A stretch of DNA of 64,000 bases from Apostichopus japonicus (Eukaryota; Echinodermata; Holothuroidea; Aspidochirotida; Stichopodidae): NCBI RefSeq assembly GCF_037975245.1, contig NC_092573.1, forward strand, positions 13,910,001 through 13,974,000, written 5' to 3'. The translations under genes and the position numbers were made by a program. Below, one piece after another: positions 49,780-59,288 of the stretch. The notes beneath the pieces are model-generated. The model worked only from the letters and a program-made list of their open reading frames with translations, was not told the DNA's origin and ran no database searches. The number at the start of each line of letters is the position of its first letter. Positions within the stretch are counted from its first letter, which is position 1.

Positions 49780-52535
49780 TATTTAAGTATAACAGCAGTC
49801 AGGGGTAACCATATCTATGTATAACATTAGTCAGGTATAACAGTACTACCTATGAAGTATAACAGTAGTCAGGTATAACAGTGTATAGATATGACAGTAA
49901 TCAGGTATAATGGTATCTGTGAAGTATGACTGTAGGTTTACAAGTTGTCAGGTGTAAGGGTGTTTAGGTTTGACATTAGTCAGATATAACAGTAATCAGG
50001 TAAAACTGTATCTATGAAATATAACAGTGTATAGTAGGTATACCAGTTGTCAGGTATAACAGTGTTAACAGTAATCAGGTATAATGGTATCTATGAAATA
50101 TAACAGTGTTGTCAGGTATAACAGTGTACAGATGTAACAGTAATCAGGTATAATGGTATCTATGAAGTATAACAGTGTATAGGTTTACAAGTTGTCAGGT
50201 GTAAGGGTGTTTAGGTATGACATTAGTCAGATATGACAGTAATCAGGTAAAACTGTATCTATGAAATATAACAGTGTATAGTAGGTATACCAGTTGTCAG
50301 GTATAACAGTGTTAACAGTAATCAGGTATAATGGTATCTATGAAATATAACAGTGTTGTCAGGTATAACAGTGTACAGATGTAACAGTAATCAGGTATAA
50401 TGGTATCTATGAAGTATAACAGTGTATAGGTTTACAAGTTGTCAGGTGTAAGAGTGTTTAGGTATGACATTAGTCAGATATGACAGTAATCAGGTATATA
50501 ACAGTAGTCATGTATAATAGTATAACAGTATTCAGGTATAACAGTAGCTCATCATAACAGTAGTCATGTATAATAGTATCACAGTAGTCAGGTATAACAG
50601 TAGCTCATCATAACAGTAGTCATGTATAATAGTATCACAGTAGTCAGGTATAACAGTAGCTCATCATAACAGTAGTCATGTATAATAGTATCACAGTAGT
50701 CAGGTAAAACAGTAGCTCATCATAACAGTAGTCATGTATAATAGTATAACAGCAGTCAGGTATAAAAGTAGCTCATCATAACAGTAGTCATGTATAATAG
50801 TATAACAGTAGTCAGGTATAACAGTAGCTCATCATAACAGTAGTCATGTATAATAGTATAACAGCAGTCAGGTATAACAGTAGCTTATAATAACAGTAGT
50901 CATGTATAATAGTATAACAGTAGTCAGGTATAACAGTAGCTCATCATAACAGTAGTCATGTATAATAGTATCTCAGTAGTCAGGTATAACAGTAGCTCAT
51001 CATAACAGTAGTCATGTATAATAGTATAACAGTAGTCAGGTATAACAGTAGCTCATCATAACAGTAGTCATGTATAATAGTATAACAGTAGTCAGGTATA
51101 ACAGTAGCTCATCATAACAGTAGTCATGTATAATAGTATAACAGCAGTCAGGTATAACAGTAGCTTATAATAACAGTATTCATGTATAATAGTATCACAG
51201 TAGTCAGGTATAACAGTAGCTTATAATAACAGTAGTCATGTATAATAGTATAACAGCAGTCAGGTATAACAGTAGCTCATCATAACAGTAGTCATGTATA
51301 ATAGTATATAACAGCAGTCAGGTATAACAGTAGCTCATCATAACAGTAGTCATGTATAATAGTATATAACAGCAGTCAGGTATAACAGTAGCTCATCATA
51401 ACAGTAGTCATGTATAATAGTATAACAGTAGTCAGGTATAACAGTAGCTCATCATAACAGTAGTCATGTATAATAGTATCACAGTAGTCAGGTATAACAG
51501 TAGCTCATCATAACAGTAGTCATGTATAATAGTATAACAGCAGTCAGGTATAACAGTAGCTCATCATAACAGTAGTCATGTATAATAGTATAACAGCAGT
51601 CAGGTATAATAGTAGCTCATCATAACAGTAGTCATGTATAATAGTATAACAGCAGTCAGGTATAACAGTAGCTCATCATAACAGTAGTCATGTATAATAG
51701 TATAACAGTAGTTAGGTATAACAGCAGCTAATCACAACAGTAGTCATGTATAATAGTATAACAGTAGTCAGGTATAACAGTAGCTCATCATAACAGTAGT
51801 CATGTATAATAGTATCACAGTAGTCAGGTATAACAGTAGCTCATCATAACAGTAGTCATGTATAATAGTATAACAGCAGTCAGGTAAAACAGTAGCTCAT
51901 AATATCAGTAGTCATGTATAATAGTATAACAGTAGTTAGGTATAACAGCAGCTAATCACAACAGTAGTCATGTATAACAGTAGTCAGGTATAACAGTAGT
52001 CAGGTATAACAGTAGTCAGGTATAACAGTAGTCAGGTATAACAGTAGCTAATCACAATAGTAGTCATGTATAATAGTATAACAGCAGTCAGGTATAACAG
52101 TAGCTCATCATAACAGTAGTCATGTATAATAGTATAACAGCAGTCAGGTATAACAGTAGCTCATCATAACAGTAGTCATGTATAATAGTATAACAGTAGT
52201 CAGGTATAACAGTAGCTCATCATAACAGTAGTCATGTATAATAGTATAACAGCAGTCAGGTATAACAGTAGCTCATCATAACAGTAGTCATGTATAATAG
52301 TATAACAGTAGTCAGGTATAACAGTAGCTCATCATAACAGTAGTCATGTATAATAGTATAACAGCAGTCAGGTATAACAGTAGCTCATCATAACAGTAGT
52401 CATGTATAATAGTATAACAGCAGTCAGGTATAACAGTAGCTCATCATAACAGTAGTCATGTATAATAGTATAACAGTAGTCAGGTATAACAGTAGCTATT
52501 CACAACAGTAGTCATGTACAATAATAACAGTATAC
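49780..52535. repeat. 2.7-kb minisatellite in Homer intron
   Basis: Two domains. At 49,780-50,500 a 247-bp higher-order unit (GTTAACAGTAATCAGG at 50,064 and 50,311) is built from 10-16-bp variants of AGTCAGGTATAAC. At 50,500-52,535 a 56-bp unit dominates: CAGTAGTCAGGTATAACAG, TAGCTCATCATAACAG, TAGTCATGTATAATAGTATAA. Roughly 35 copies with a few variants (CTTATAAT for CTCATCAT, CAGCAG for CAGTAG). Not CRISPR: no spacers. It fills most of the 3.3-kb intron. Confidence 0.95.
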
Positions 52536-53050
52536 TATTTTCTTTTACTTTTTAAGAAGTAGATGCAGTATGCCTGTTTATGTATCAAGGAAGTAATATT
52601 ATGATAATATGTGCCCAGGTAACTTTGAGAATAAAGCTAACCACAGTCAGCAGTGCTAATGTTTATGACAGCCTCTTGACCTTTGAAAAGCTGAGCTGTA
52701 CCAAGGGCAGTGACATGAGCTGTTATGAATACATGTATGAAGAATGATATTGTCAGGATTTTAAGGGATTTATTTCCATATTTTATGATTTAGAAAAGAT
52801 TTAGGTATCCTTTTAACATAATGTAATATCTTTGTAAATTGGTTGCCATAGTTTCTGTGCCTTTTTATTGTATTTTGTGTCAGAACAGTTATAACCTTTT
52901 GCACAGGAGCATACTTGTCTCAAAGGTGTGTTAATAATTAAAGATATGAAGAAAGCATGTCTGTCGTTCAAAGTGTGCATAGTTTCCACTGATACACATA
53001 TGTACACAAAAACCTCTATATAGTCTGTACTCTCTTTCTCTCTCCTGCAG
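52536..53050 (+). other. End of Homer intron 3
   Basis: Non-repetitive AT-rich DNA between the minisatellite and the acceptor CTCTCTCCTGCAG at 53,038-53,050. Confidence 0.8.
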
Positions 53051-53154
53051 CAACCGTCTGGAGATGCAAGCAATCCAGGGGTACCCATATTGTCAACAAG
53101 TGACTCTCAACTTAAGTATGAAAATGACAGACTCAAGATTGCTTTAGCTCAAAG
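53051..53154 (+). CDS. Homer: Homer scaffold protein, exon 4
   Basis: The 104-nt exon lies between TCTCTCCTGCAG and GCTCAAAG|GTTAGC. It encodes QPSGDASNPG, a spacer, then LKYENDRLKIALAQ, the conserved start of the Homer coiled coil (vertebrate Homers have a similar TDSQxKYENERLKxALAQS segment). It ends with two bases of a serine codon. The next exon supplies the third, so the phase agrees. Confidence 0.95.
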
Positions 53155-53623
53155 GTTAGCAGTTTCTAATTATTTAAAGTTGATTGCTTGTATTTTTCCA
53201 TTTGTTACTGTGTAATGTTGGATAAGGATTTGAAATTTGATTTTTTTTTAATATTTTATTTAAATTCAGCAGTAGTTTTAGAAGTAAAAATTGCAAAATT
53301 TGTCAAAGAAATCTGGCCGAGCAAAGTAAATACTAGTTCTGATGAACATAAATCTTCAGAAGAGATATTATTCTTATTATTATTTTTTTAATAATATTTT
53401 ATTTTCATTGATGCAGTGCTAGTCATTTCAGAACATATACTGTAGGAAGGCAGGGATGGTTGAGGGGGGGGGGGCACTTATAATTATAATTCTCTGCAAA
53501 ATCATAAGGGTTTAGCATGTACCTTGTGTGGATAGTGTGTGCCACTTCAAAGGATATGGTAGCTAGTGTTATTGTATTGGATGAATGACAGTATATAACT
53601 GCACCCCTTTTTACACTGCACAG
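53155..53623 (+). other. Homer intron 4
   Basis: The intron is bounded by GT at 53,155 and AG at 53,622-53,623. AT-rich, with a G11 tract near 53,464-53,475. Nothing else was seen. Confidence 0.85.
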
Positions 53624-53780
53624 CTCTAACAATGCCAAGAAGTGGGAGGCCGAACTGCAGACACTGAAAAACAACAATGCCAGATTAACGACGGCTTTGC
53701 AGGAGAGCACGACAAATGTTGAAGAATGGCAGAAACAACTGAAACTCTACAAAGAAGACAATACCAGGCTGAAACTGAAG
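53624..53780 (+). CDS. Homer: Homer scaffold protein, exon 5 (coiled coil)
   Basis: The 157-nt exon lies between TTTTTACACTGCACAG and CTGAAG|GTAAGT. The first base completes serine; 52 codons follow with SNAKKWEAELQTLKNNNARL and EEWQKQLKLYKEDNTRLKLK. The pattern matches the conserved SSNAKKWExEL...LKxNNAxLTxAL...ESxxNVxxWxxQL region of Homer. Continuous heptads and high Lys/Glu/Gln support a coiled coil, the part that tetramerises the long isoforms. Confidence 0.96.
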
Positions 53781-54209
53781 GTAAGTGAAAACGATTGAAA
53801 AAACTTGAAAAATTCAAGTAATTCTGTGTTAGCATGGATAGCTGTTATATAATCATACTGAAAAAACACAAAAAACACACATTTACTGACTTGCAGGGTA
53901 GGCCTACTCTTCAAGCCTTATTTTAACCAAGATTATCCGACTTTGGACCTTTGAACTTTGGAACTTTGAACCTGCCAGCTTCAGTTTAGGTTATTAAATG
54001 GATGGAAACTATATCTTTACTTTGACTGCCCAAGAAGTTTACATGCCAGTTGCTCTGCTTGTATTATTTTTTCAAAGTTGTCATATGCCTTTATTATTTT
54101 CCTGAGAAGCTATTGTATGAGAAACTCAAGAAAAAAATTGCAAGTTGCTTCATTAGTTTTACTTGCATAATTTCTGTTTTTGTCTTTGCATCGTGTGTGC
54201 ATTCTGAGG

Positions 54210-54520
54210 TTGATTACAATCATGAACGATGCATCGATGCCCAGGGCTTTTTCCTGCTTACGACTTCCAAATGTTATTTGTTGATTACAATCATGAACAA
54301 TGCATCGATGCCCAGGGCTTTTTCCTGCTTACGACTTCCAAATGTTATTCGTTGATTACAATCATGAACAATGCATCGATGACCAGGGCTTTTTCCTGCT
54401 TACGACTTCCAAATGTTTATTCGTTGATTACAATCATGAACAATGCATCGATGCCCAGGGCTTTTTCCTGCTTACGACTTCCAAATGTTATTCGTTGATT
54501 ACAATCATGAACAAGCAACG
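54210..54520. repeat. 71-bp tandem repeat, about 4.4 copies
   Basis: Units start TTGATTACAATCATGAACAA at 54,210, 54,281, 54,352, 54,424 and 54,495, and contain CCCAGGGCTTTTTCCTGC. Copies differ at few sites. Because 71 is not a multiple of three, the same peptide appears in all three frames; these open frames are artefacts. Confidence 0.95.
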
Positions 54521-54537
54521 ATGCTGAGGGCTTGCTC

Positions 54538-54685
54538 CTATTTCCAATTGTTATTCTTCACATTGACCTATCCTATAATGGCCATGGTATTCTTCCACTG
54601 GGATAACTGTCATTTCCAATTTTTATTGTTCACATTGACCTATCCTATAATGGCCATGGTATTCTTCCACTGGGATAACTGTTCA
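54538..54685. repeat. 72-bp tandem duplication
   Basis: Two units beginning ATTTCCAATTGTTATTCTTC and ATTTCCAATTTTTATTGTTC, then CACATTGACCTATCCTATAA and so on, directly follow the 71-bp array. Confidence 0.9.
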
Positions 54686-55404
54686 TGCTGTAAATTGTTA
54701 GTTTTAATTTTGCAGTTTATGCTCAATGCTGGCATTTTTGTCAGGTTTTGTTCCAGTGGTGTGAACACATTCAAGGTCAATGCCAGGGTGACTCAGGTTG
54801 TTAAAAGCACACCTGCTACTTATAGAAGGAAATGAGCCAAAATGATGGATTGAAATATTTACAAATGATGCAGAAGGATCTCTTTCTAAAAACTGGATTA
54901 AGTCAGAAGGAAAGATTATAAATGGATCACTTCTAAGTTAGCATTTGTCATCGCACGTGAGAGACAGGAAGGCAGAGGATGAACTGAAAGGTTAAAGTTA
55001 TTGACTTGGTATATTTTTTTCCAGAGTGAATGGGGAATAGCTCAAGATTCTCAATAAAAATTTCACATGTGCAATTGCTTTAACCTTTAATGAAAGTTAC
55101 AGAATTCATCAAATTGTGGGATACACTGATAAGAATGAATTTGTACTGAAGAATGGCTGAAGAATGGAATAAGTTAGGATAATGTTCTGGTTTACCAGGT
55201 TTGCAGGAAACACCAGCAAAGACATTTTTCTGGCAATTTCGCTTAGCGACAAATAATATGTAAAATGGGCAGATTGATACATGACTGCAAATGTGCCCGA
55301 CAGTTTTTGTACAATTTTTTGTACACAGAACCACATTATTTACAGTACTTTTTGCAAAATCAAGATCATAACCATCAAATTCGCTTCACTTGTGAATATG
55401 TCAA

Positions 55405-55475
55405 ATTTACTTCGTTCCTCGCTTACCTGTCTCCCCACAACCTTAGCACCTCCTTCAACCGTGCCTATGTTATTC
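55405..55475 (+). mobile_element. DIRS left-end relic starting at the element terminus
   Basis: ATTTACTTCG(T)TCCTCGCTTACC onward matches the left end of the DIRS element (56,439) from its first base for about 70 bp, then diverges. That similarity starts at the same base in an unrelated flank supports the boundary chosen for the full element. Confidence 0.75.
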
Positions 55476-55730
55476 CTTCTACGTTATTCCTGGGATGCCA
55501 GCCAACACATGACCTGGAATATATATGGATGAAAGATACAAGACCACATCTGTTGAGTGTGAAACAAGCCCGGTGGGTTAGTCTTGTTCATACACAGGGT
55601 TATGGTTTTAGACCGATTTCCTCCTGAAAGGAAAAATGTGGCAAATAGTTGATATTTCATATTGTTTTGTTATTTTCAACTCTCATCATCTCATCTTTGT
55701 ATCGTCTCTCTTTCCACATCTTTGTACTAG

Positions 55731-55835
55731 ATTCAAGAGTTGGAGGGACACGTGTCAGATAATCCAGGGAGCGGATCGTCAGATATGGAGCAGAGACTCT
55801 CAGCTATGAGAGTATCACACCAGGCCAAGGAACAG
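55731..55835 (+). CDS. Homer: Homer scaffold protein, exon 6 (coiled coil)
   Basis: The 105-nt exon (35 codons, phase 0) lies between CATCTTTGTACTAG and GAACAG|GTCAGT. It encodes IQELEGHVSDNPG, a short flexible stretch, then MEQRLSAMRVSHQAKEQ, a coiled-coil helix. The layout matches the variable middle of the Homer coiled-coil region. The next exon lies 7.7 kb away, beyond the DIRS insertion. Confidence 0.93.
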
Positions 55836-56438
55836 GTCAGTTTAATATACATACAAGAATGAGATGTACCATGATCAATCTTTGTGCAGTGCTCTTTATA
55901 ATTCGCACAATGCTTTACTGGATTGTGACTCCTTGACGTGCACCATGTCTGGTCTATGAGCCACTTAAGGGAGATGTAGTGTGTAGTGCTTTTGTAAACA
56001 GCACAAATAAAAATATCAAAATAGTAACAGCTTGTAACAGTTGAAATTACCACACAAACCAAAATGCACTTTGGGTCTGTGGTTCATGATGTTCTAAGCT
56101 ATAAATGTGTTTTTAAGAATATGTGTGGATACAATGAAAAGCCAGTCACTTAGATGACTATACTTATATGTGACCTCTGACCTATGAATTTAAAATGAAA
56201 ACTAAACTTAAATGACCTAATCATAGCAGATTTGATGAGGTTATGATCTTAGTCACTCAGTTGACTCTTCAGTGAAGCTAGTAGAGGAAGCTAGCTTAGC
56301 TTCCTCTAGGAACTCTGGGAATGGGCCCTTCAGTGGGTGGAAATGAAGGTTAGTTGAGATATACTGGGAGTGAAATCACAGTAAATCCCTCTCTAGGTTG
56401 TTCATTTCATGCAATATTGAAAGCAGTGATGATTGAGA
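55836..56438 (+). other. Homer intron 6, part before the DIRS insertion
   Basis: Starts with donor GT at 55,836-55,837. AT-rich, no recognisable element, ending at the DIRS left terminus near 56,439. Confidence 0.8.
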
Positions 56439-56454
56439 ATTTACTTCGCTCCTC

Positions 56455-56567
56455 GCTTACCTGTCTCCTCACAACCTTAGCACCTCATTCTACCGTGCCT
56501 ATAAAGTCCTGGTAAATAAATAACACTGTGCGCCCTCTATGACCGGACCCCCCTTCCGGTCCCTCCT
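56455..56567 (+). repeat. DIRS left inverted terminal repeat core, 113 bp
   Basis: Exact complement of 62,829-62,941. Starts GCTTACCTGTCTCCTCACAA and ends GGTCCCTCCT. The 16 bp outside it (56,439-56,454) are unique to the left end, as in DIRS1, whose ends are not identical to the last base. Confidence 0.93.
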
Positions 56568-57167
56568 TTTTCATTCTACCATTCCAAGTGCCTACACGCA
56601 TATTTTTCTTGTGGATAGTTTCCTTGGAAAATTGTCTTGGTTTTCTTCGACGATCGCCGGAAGTTTTTTAGCTTCGGATCTTTAGAAGTTTGACAGTCCT
56701 TTCCTGACCGATAAGTATCCTTTTTATCAAAAAGGGAGGGTTTTGGGGACTGTTTTCGTAGTGCGTTTCCTCCTCGGGTTGGTTTGCGGCGGGGTTAGCA
56801 GTTCCGCGAAACTGCCTAGGTTCCCGCCCTATTCCTCCCCACGCTATAGCGTGTTGTTGTTTTTGTGTTTTCTTAGCTTGTTTACTAGCTTTCTTCCCCC
56901 CAATTAGTTTCTCTCGTCCCCCTTTTGGGGATTCATATTGCTCACATATATTCACTCTTTTTCGTATGTATTTCTCGCTCTCTCATTTTTGTTTCAGCTT
57001 GCATTTTCACGTTAGGCCACCCCGTAGCGTTACCTTGTTTACCGTTGCTAGGTTACGCTACGCTCCACCTAAGCCTAATTCCCTCCCTAGTTCTCCCCTC
57101 TTACGTTAAGCTTCTATTGTTGTTCATTTTCACTAAGAAGTAATCTTCCTTAATCCGGGTATTCAGC
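56568..57167 (+). other. DIRS leader
   Basis: The 600-bp noncoding leader between the left repeat and the first ATG. No clear promoter motif. It contains the hairpin-prone GGTTTGCGGCGGGG region near 56,780, and T/C-rich stretches. Confidence 0.6.
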
Positions 57168-59288
57168 ATGTCACGCAATCCATTGAAGTGCATCAACTGC
57201 TCTATGTTTCGCCCAGGCAGAGCCTGGGACGAACACGACCTTTGTCCAAAATGCAGATCCTGCACTCGACGAGACCCCTGCCTGGTGTGTATTAAGTTTA
57301 CACCAGCTCAGTGGCAGGACATCGACCTGTGGCTTGAGGGCTTACGTAGCAAGCTCCAGGGAAGGCTGGACTCGATCCCGAGCGCAATCGGGGCGCCGGA
57401 GGTTCCAGGAATAACGGGAGATAGAGAGGAGGAGGGAGTAGTAGAGAGAGAGGTGGAGGAGAGTGGCCAGGAGAGGGCCGAAGGAGAGAAAGAGGTAGAG
57501 AGAGAGGAAAGAGAAAGAGAAAGAATTCCCCTAACGGCCCCGGCTACGTCCGGATCAGTTACGGCCAGAGGGAAGGGCAGGAGCAAAGGCAAGGCTCCTG
57601 CCAGGAAAAGACCTCCAAAGCAGAGGCACAGCTCGGCCGGGCTGGAGACTCCGTCTCAGTCCGGGCCGCAGCTAAACAGACCCACAGAGCGCGGCCCCCC
57701 GGCCGTGGGAGGCTCGGGTCCTAAAGAGAGAGCAACCGAGGGGACGCGGAGACGGAGCCGGTCCCGTTCCAGGGAGCCGGACAGGGAGCCGGAGAGGCGG
57801 GTTCCGACGGAGATCCCGGCCCGAGAAAGTAGGGAGAGAGAGTCCTCCCGCCGACCCAGAAGGGAGAGATCGGGGTCGCATACAAGATCCCCAAGACGTA
57901 GAGAGAGGAAGAGATACTCTCCAATCTCCGACGAGTCCTCGGACTCTTCCGACGATGGATACAGAAGATCCAAGAGGAGGCGCCGGTCCCCGAGACGGCG
58001 TCAGGAAGAGGAACCAGCTTGGCTTTCCAAACTCACCGGCCTGCTACGGCCCCTGCTGGAGCAAAGGACGTCCACGGTAGCCGACGTGGCACCGGGCCCT
58101 ACCAGCCCCGTATCGACCATGGCCCCGCAACCGGCCCCGGACCCGGACGCTCTGGATTGCAGAGCGTCGGTGAATCTTTCCGGCTTGGAGGACGAAGGGG
58201 AGCCCATAGATCCAGATCCTCTCGACTACGATCCTATGGAGGACAGCTTTGGTCACAATTACGAACCGGAGGAAGCACCCGTGACAGGAGGAGCCCTCCC
58301 ACAGGAGCTAATAACACGGGCGGCAGACATATTCAGACGACACCTGGGGTTCGAGGAACCCGAGACGCAACCGCAGAAGGCGGGCCGGGTATCAAAATTG
58401 ACGGCGACCGGCGAAGCGTCATATAAGCCCAAAACTACCATACCAGTAGACGCAACCTGTTATGACAGATTTGAGGCCATTGCCAACAAGACCAAGTGGA
58501 CGGCCTTCCCGGCCAGGGCAGATAGAGCGGTCAGGGTACCTGACGAGGCATGGAAGGATCTATTCAGATGCCCAACCATTCCCCAGGAGGCCAAGGAGAG
58601 ATTAAAAGCCGAACAAGGGGCCTCATCCACACACGTGTTCAAGACCCCGGACCAGAGGAAGCTAGAAGAGCTTTTGGTAGAGGTGGACATGGCAGCCCGT
58701 TCGGGCATGAAGTTCGCATCGGTACTAATGCTATCAGCCGAAGTCCTTATGCGACACCACCAACAGCTCCCTGAGGACAGCAGCCAAGTATCCAGGGACG
58801 AAGCGGGCCAGCTCCTCCTGCTGCTGGGCCCCCTCGTCAGACTCGCGTACGATCAATTTGCAAGGGTCGCTACCAGGTCCGTTAAGGCCCGTAGACAAAA
58901 CATCGTCTCCGCCATCCACTGGCCTTCGACGGAGGCGAAGGACAGAATGCTGGAACTACCAATCCTCGGGGAAGACCTTTTTGCGGGCTGCTTCCAAAAG
59001 AAACTCCAGGAAGAGGTAGCCCGAAGGGAGACTCTGGCCAAATCAGAATTCCGACCCCCACCTACCCAGAGAACCAGACCCTTCCGCCCGAGGGAGAGCA
59101 GAGCACCTAGGGGAACGAGAGCAGCACCCGCCAAATCTATGAGCAGAGGAGCTCTCAGAGGCCGAAGCCGGGGGGCAGCCTTCCGTCCAACCCGCCCCTG
59201 GGCCCCCAGAGGAGGCAGAGGCTCCACGTCGACCAGACGGGACAGTGACCGCTCCTCCAATCGACCAGCGTTCGCCGCCCAGCCCTAG
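57168..59288 (+). CDS. DIRS ORF1, Gag-like protein, 706 aa
   Basis: Starts at ATG 57,168, the first in a long open frame. Residues 7-45 hold cysteines in CxxC pairs (CINC, CPKC, CLVC), a zinc-finger-like N-terminus that could bind nucleic acid. Residues about 80-280 are very rich in Arg, Glu and Ser with many RS and RE dipeptides. Residues about 285-360 are acidic/Pro-rich. About 390-610 form an ordered, probably capsid-like, region (AFPARADRAVRVPDEAW, MAARSGMKFASVLMLSAEVLM). The C-terminus is Arg/Pro/Gly-rich. Function as the Gag of DIRS elements is inferred from position and composition; Gag sequences of this group are poorly conserved. It ends with TAG at 59,286, after which the same frame stays open to 62,255. 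Confidence 0.85.
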   Translation: MSRNPLKCINCSMFRPGRAWDEHDLCPKCRSCTRRDPCLVCIKFTPAQWQDIDLWLEGLRSKLQGRLDSIPSAIGAPEVPGITGDREEEGVVEREVEESGQERAEGEKEVEREERERERIPLTAPATSGSVTARGKGRSKGKAPARKRPPKQRHSSAGLETPSQSGPQLNRPTERGPPAVGGSGPKERATEGTRRRSRSRSREPDREPERRVPTEIPARESRERESSRRPRRERSGSHTRSPRRRERKRYSPISDESSDSSDDGYRRSKRRRRSPRRRQEEEPAWLSKLTGLLRPLLEQRTSTVADVAPGPTSPVSTMAPQPAPDPDALDCRASVNLSGLEDEGEPIDPDPLDYDPMEDSFGHNYEPEEAPVTGGALPQELITRAADIFRRHLGFEEPETQPQKAGRVSKLTATGEASYKPKTTIPVDATCYDRFEAIANKTKWTAFPARADRAVRVPDEAWKDLFRCPTIPQEAKERLKAEQGASSTHVFKTPDQRKLEELLVEVDMAARSGMKFASVLMLSAEVLMRHHQQLPEDSSQVSRDEAGQLLLLLGPLVRLAYDQFARVATRSVKARRQNIVSAIHWPSTEAKDRMLELPILGEDLFAGCFQKKLQEEVARRETLAKSEFRPPPTQRTRPFRPRESRAPRGTRAAPAKSMSRGALRGRSRGAAFRPTRPWAPRGGRGSTSTRRDSDRSSNRPAFAAQP

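Larger units (their letters stand above)
53781..55730 (+). other. Homer intron 5
   Basis: The intron is bounded by GT at 53,781 and AG at 55,729-55,730. Contains a 71-bp tandem array, a second 72-bp duplication, and a DIRS left-end relic at 55,405-55,475. The intervening 54,690-55,400 shows nothing supportable. Confidence 0.85.

Noticed and set aside
54050-54835. Overlapping open frames with repeating peptides
   Set aside because: They are produced by a 71-bp tandem repeat read in all three frames, inside a Homer intron.
57400-58000. RS/RE-rich stretch as a host SR splicing factor
   Set aside because: It is within DIRS ORF1 and continues into a Gag-like region; no RNA-recognition motif is present.
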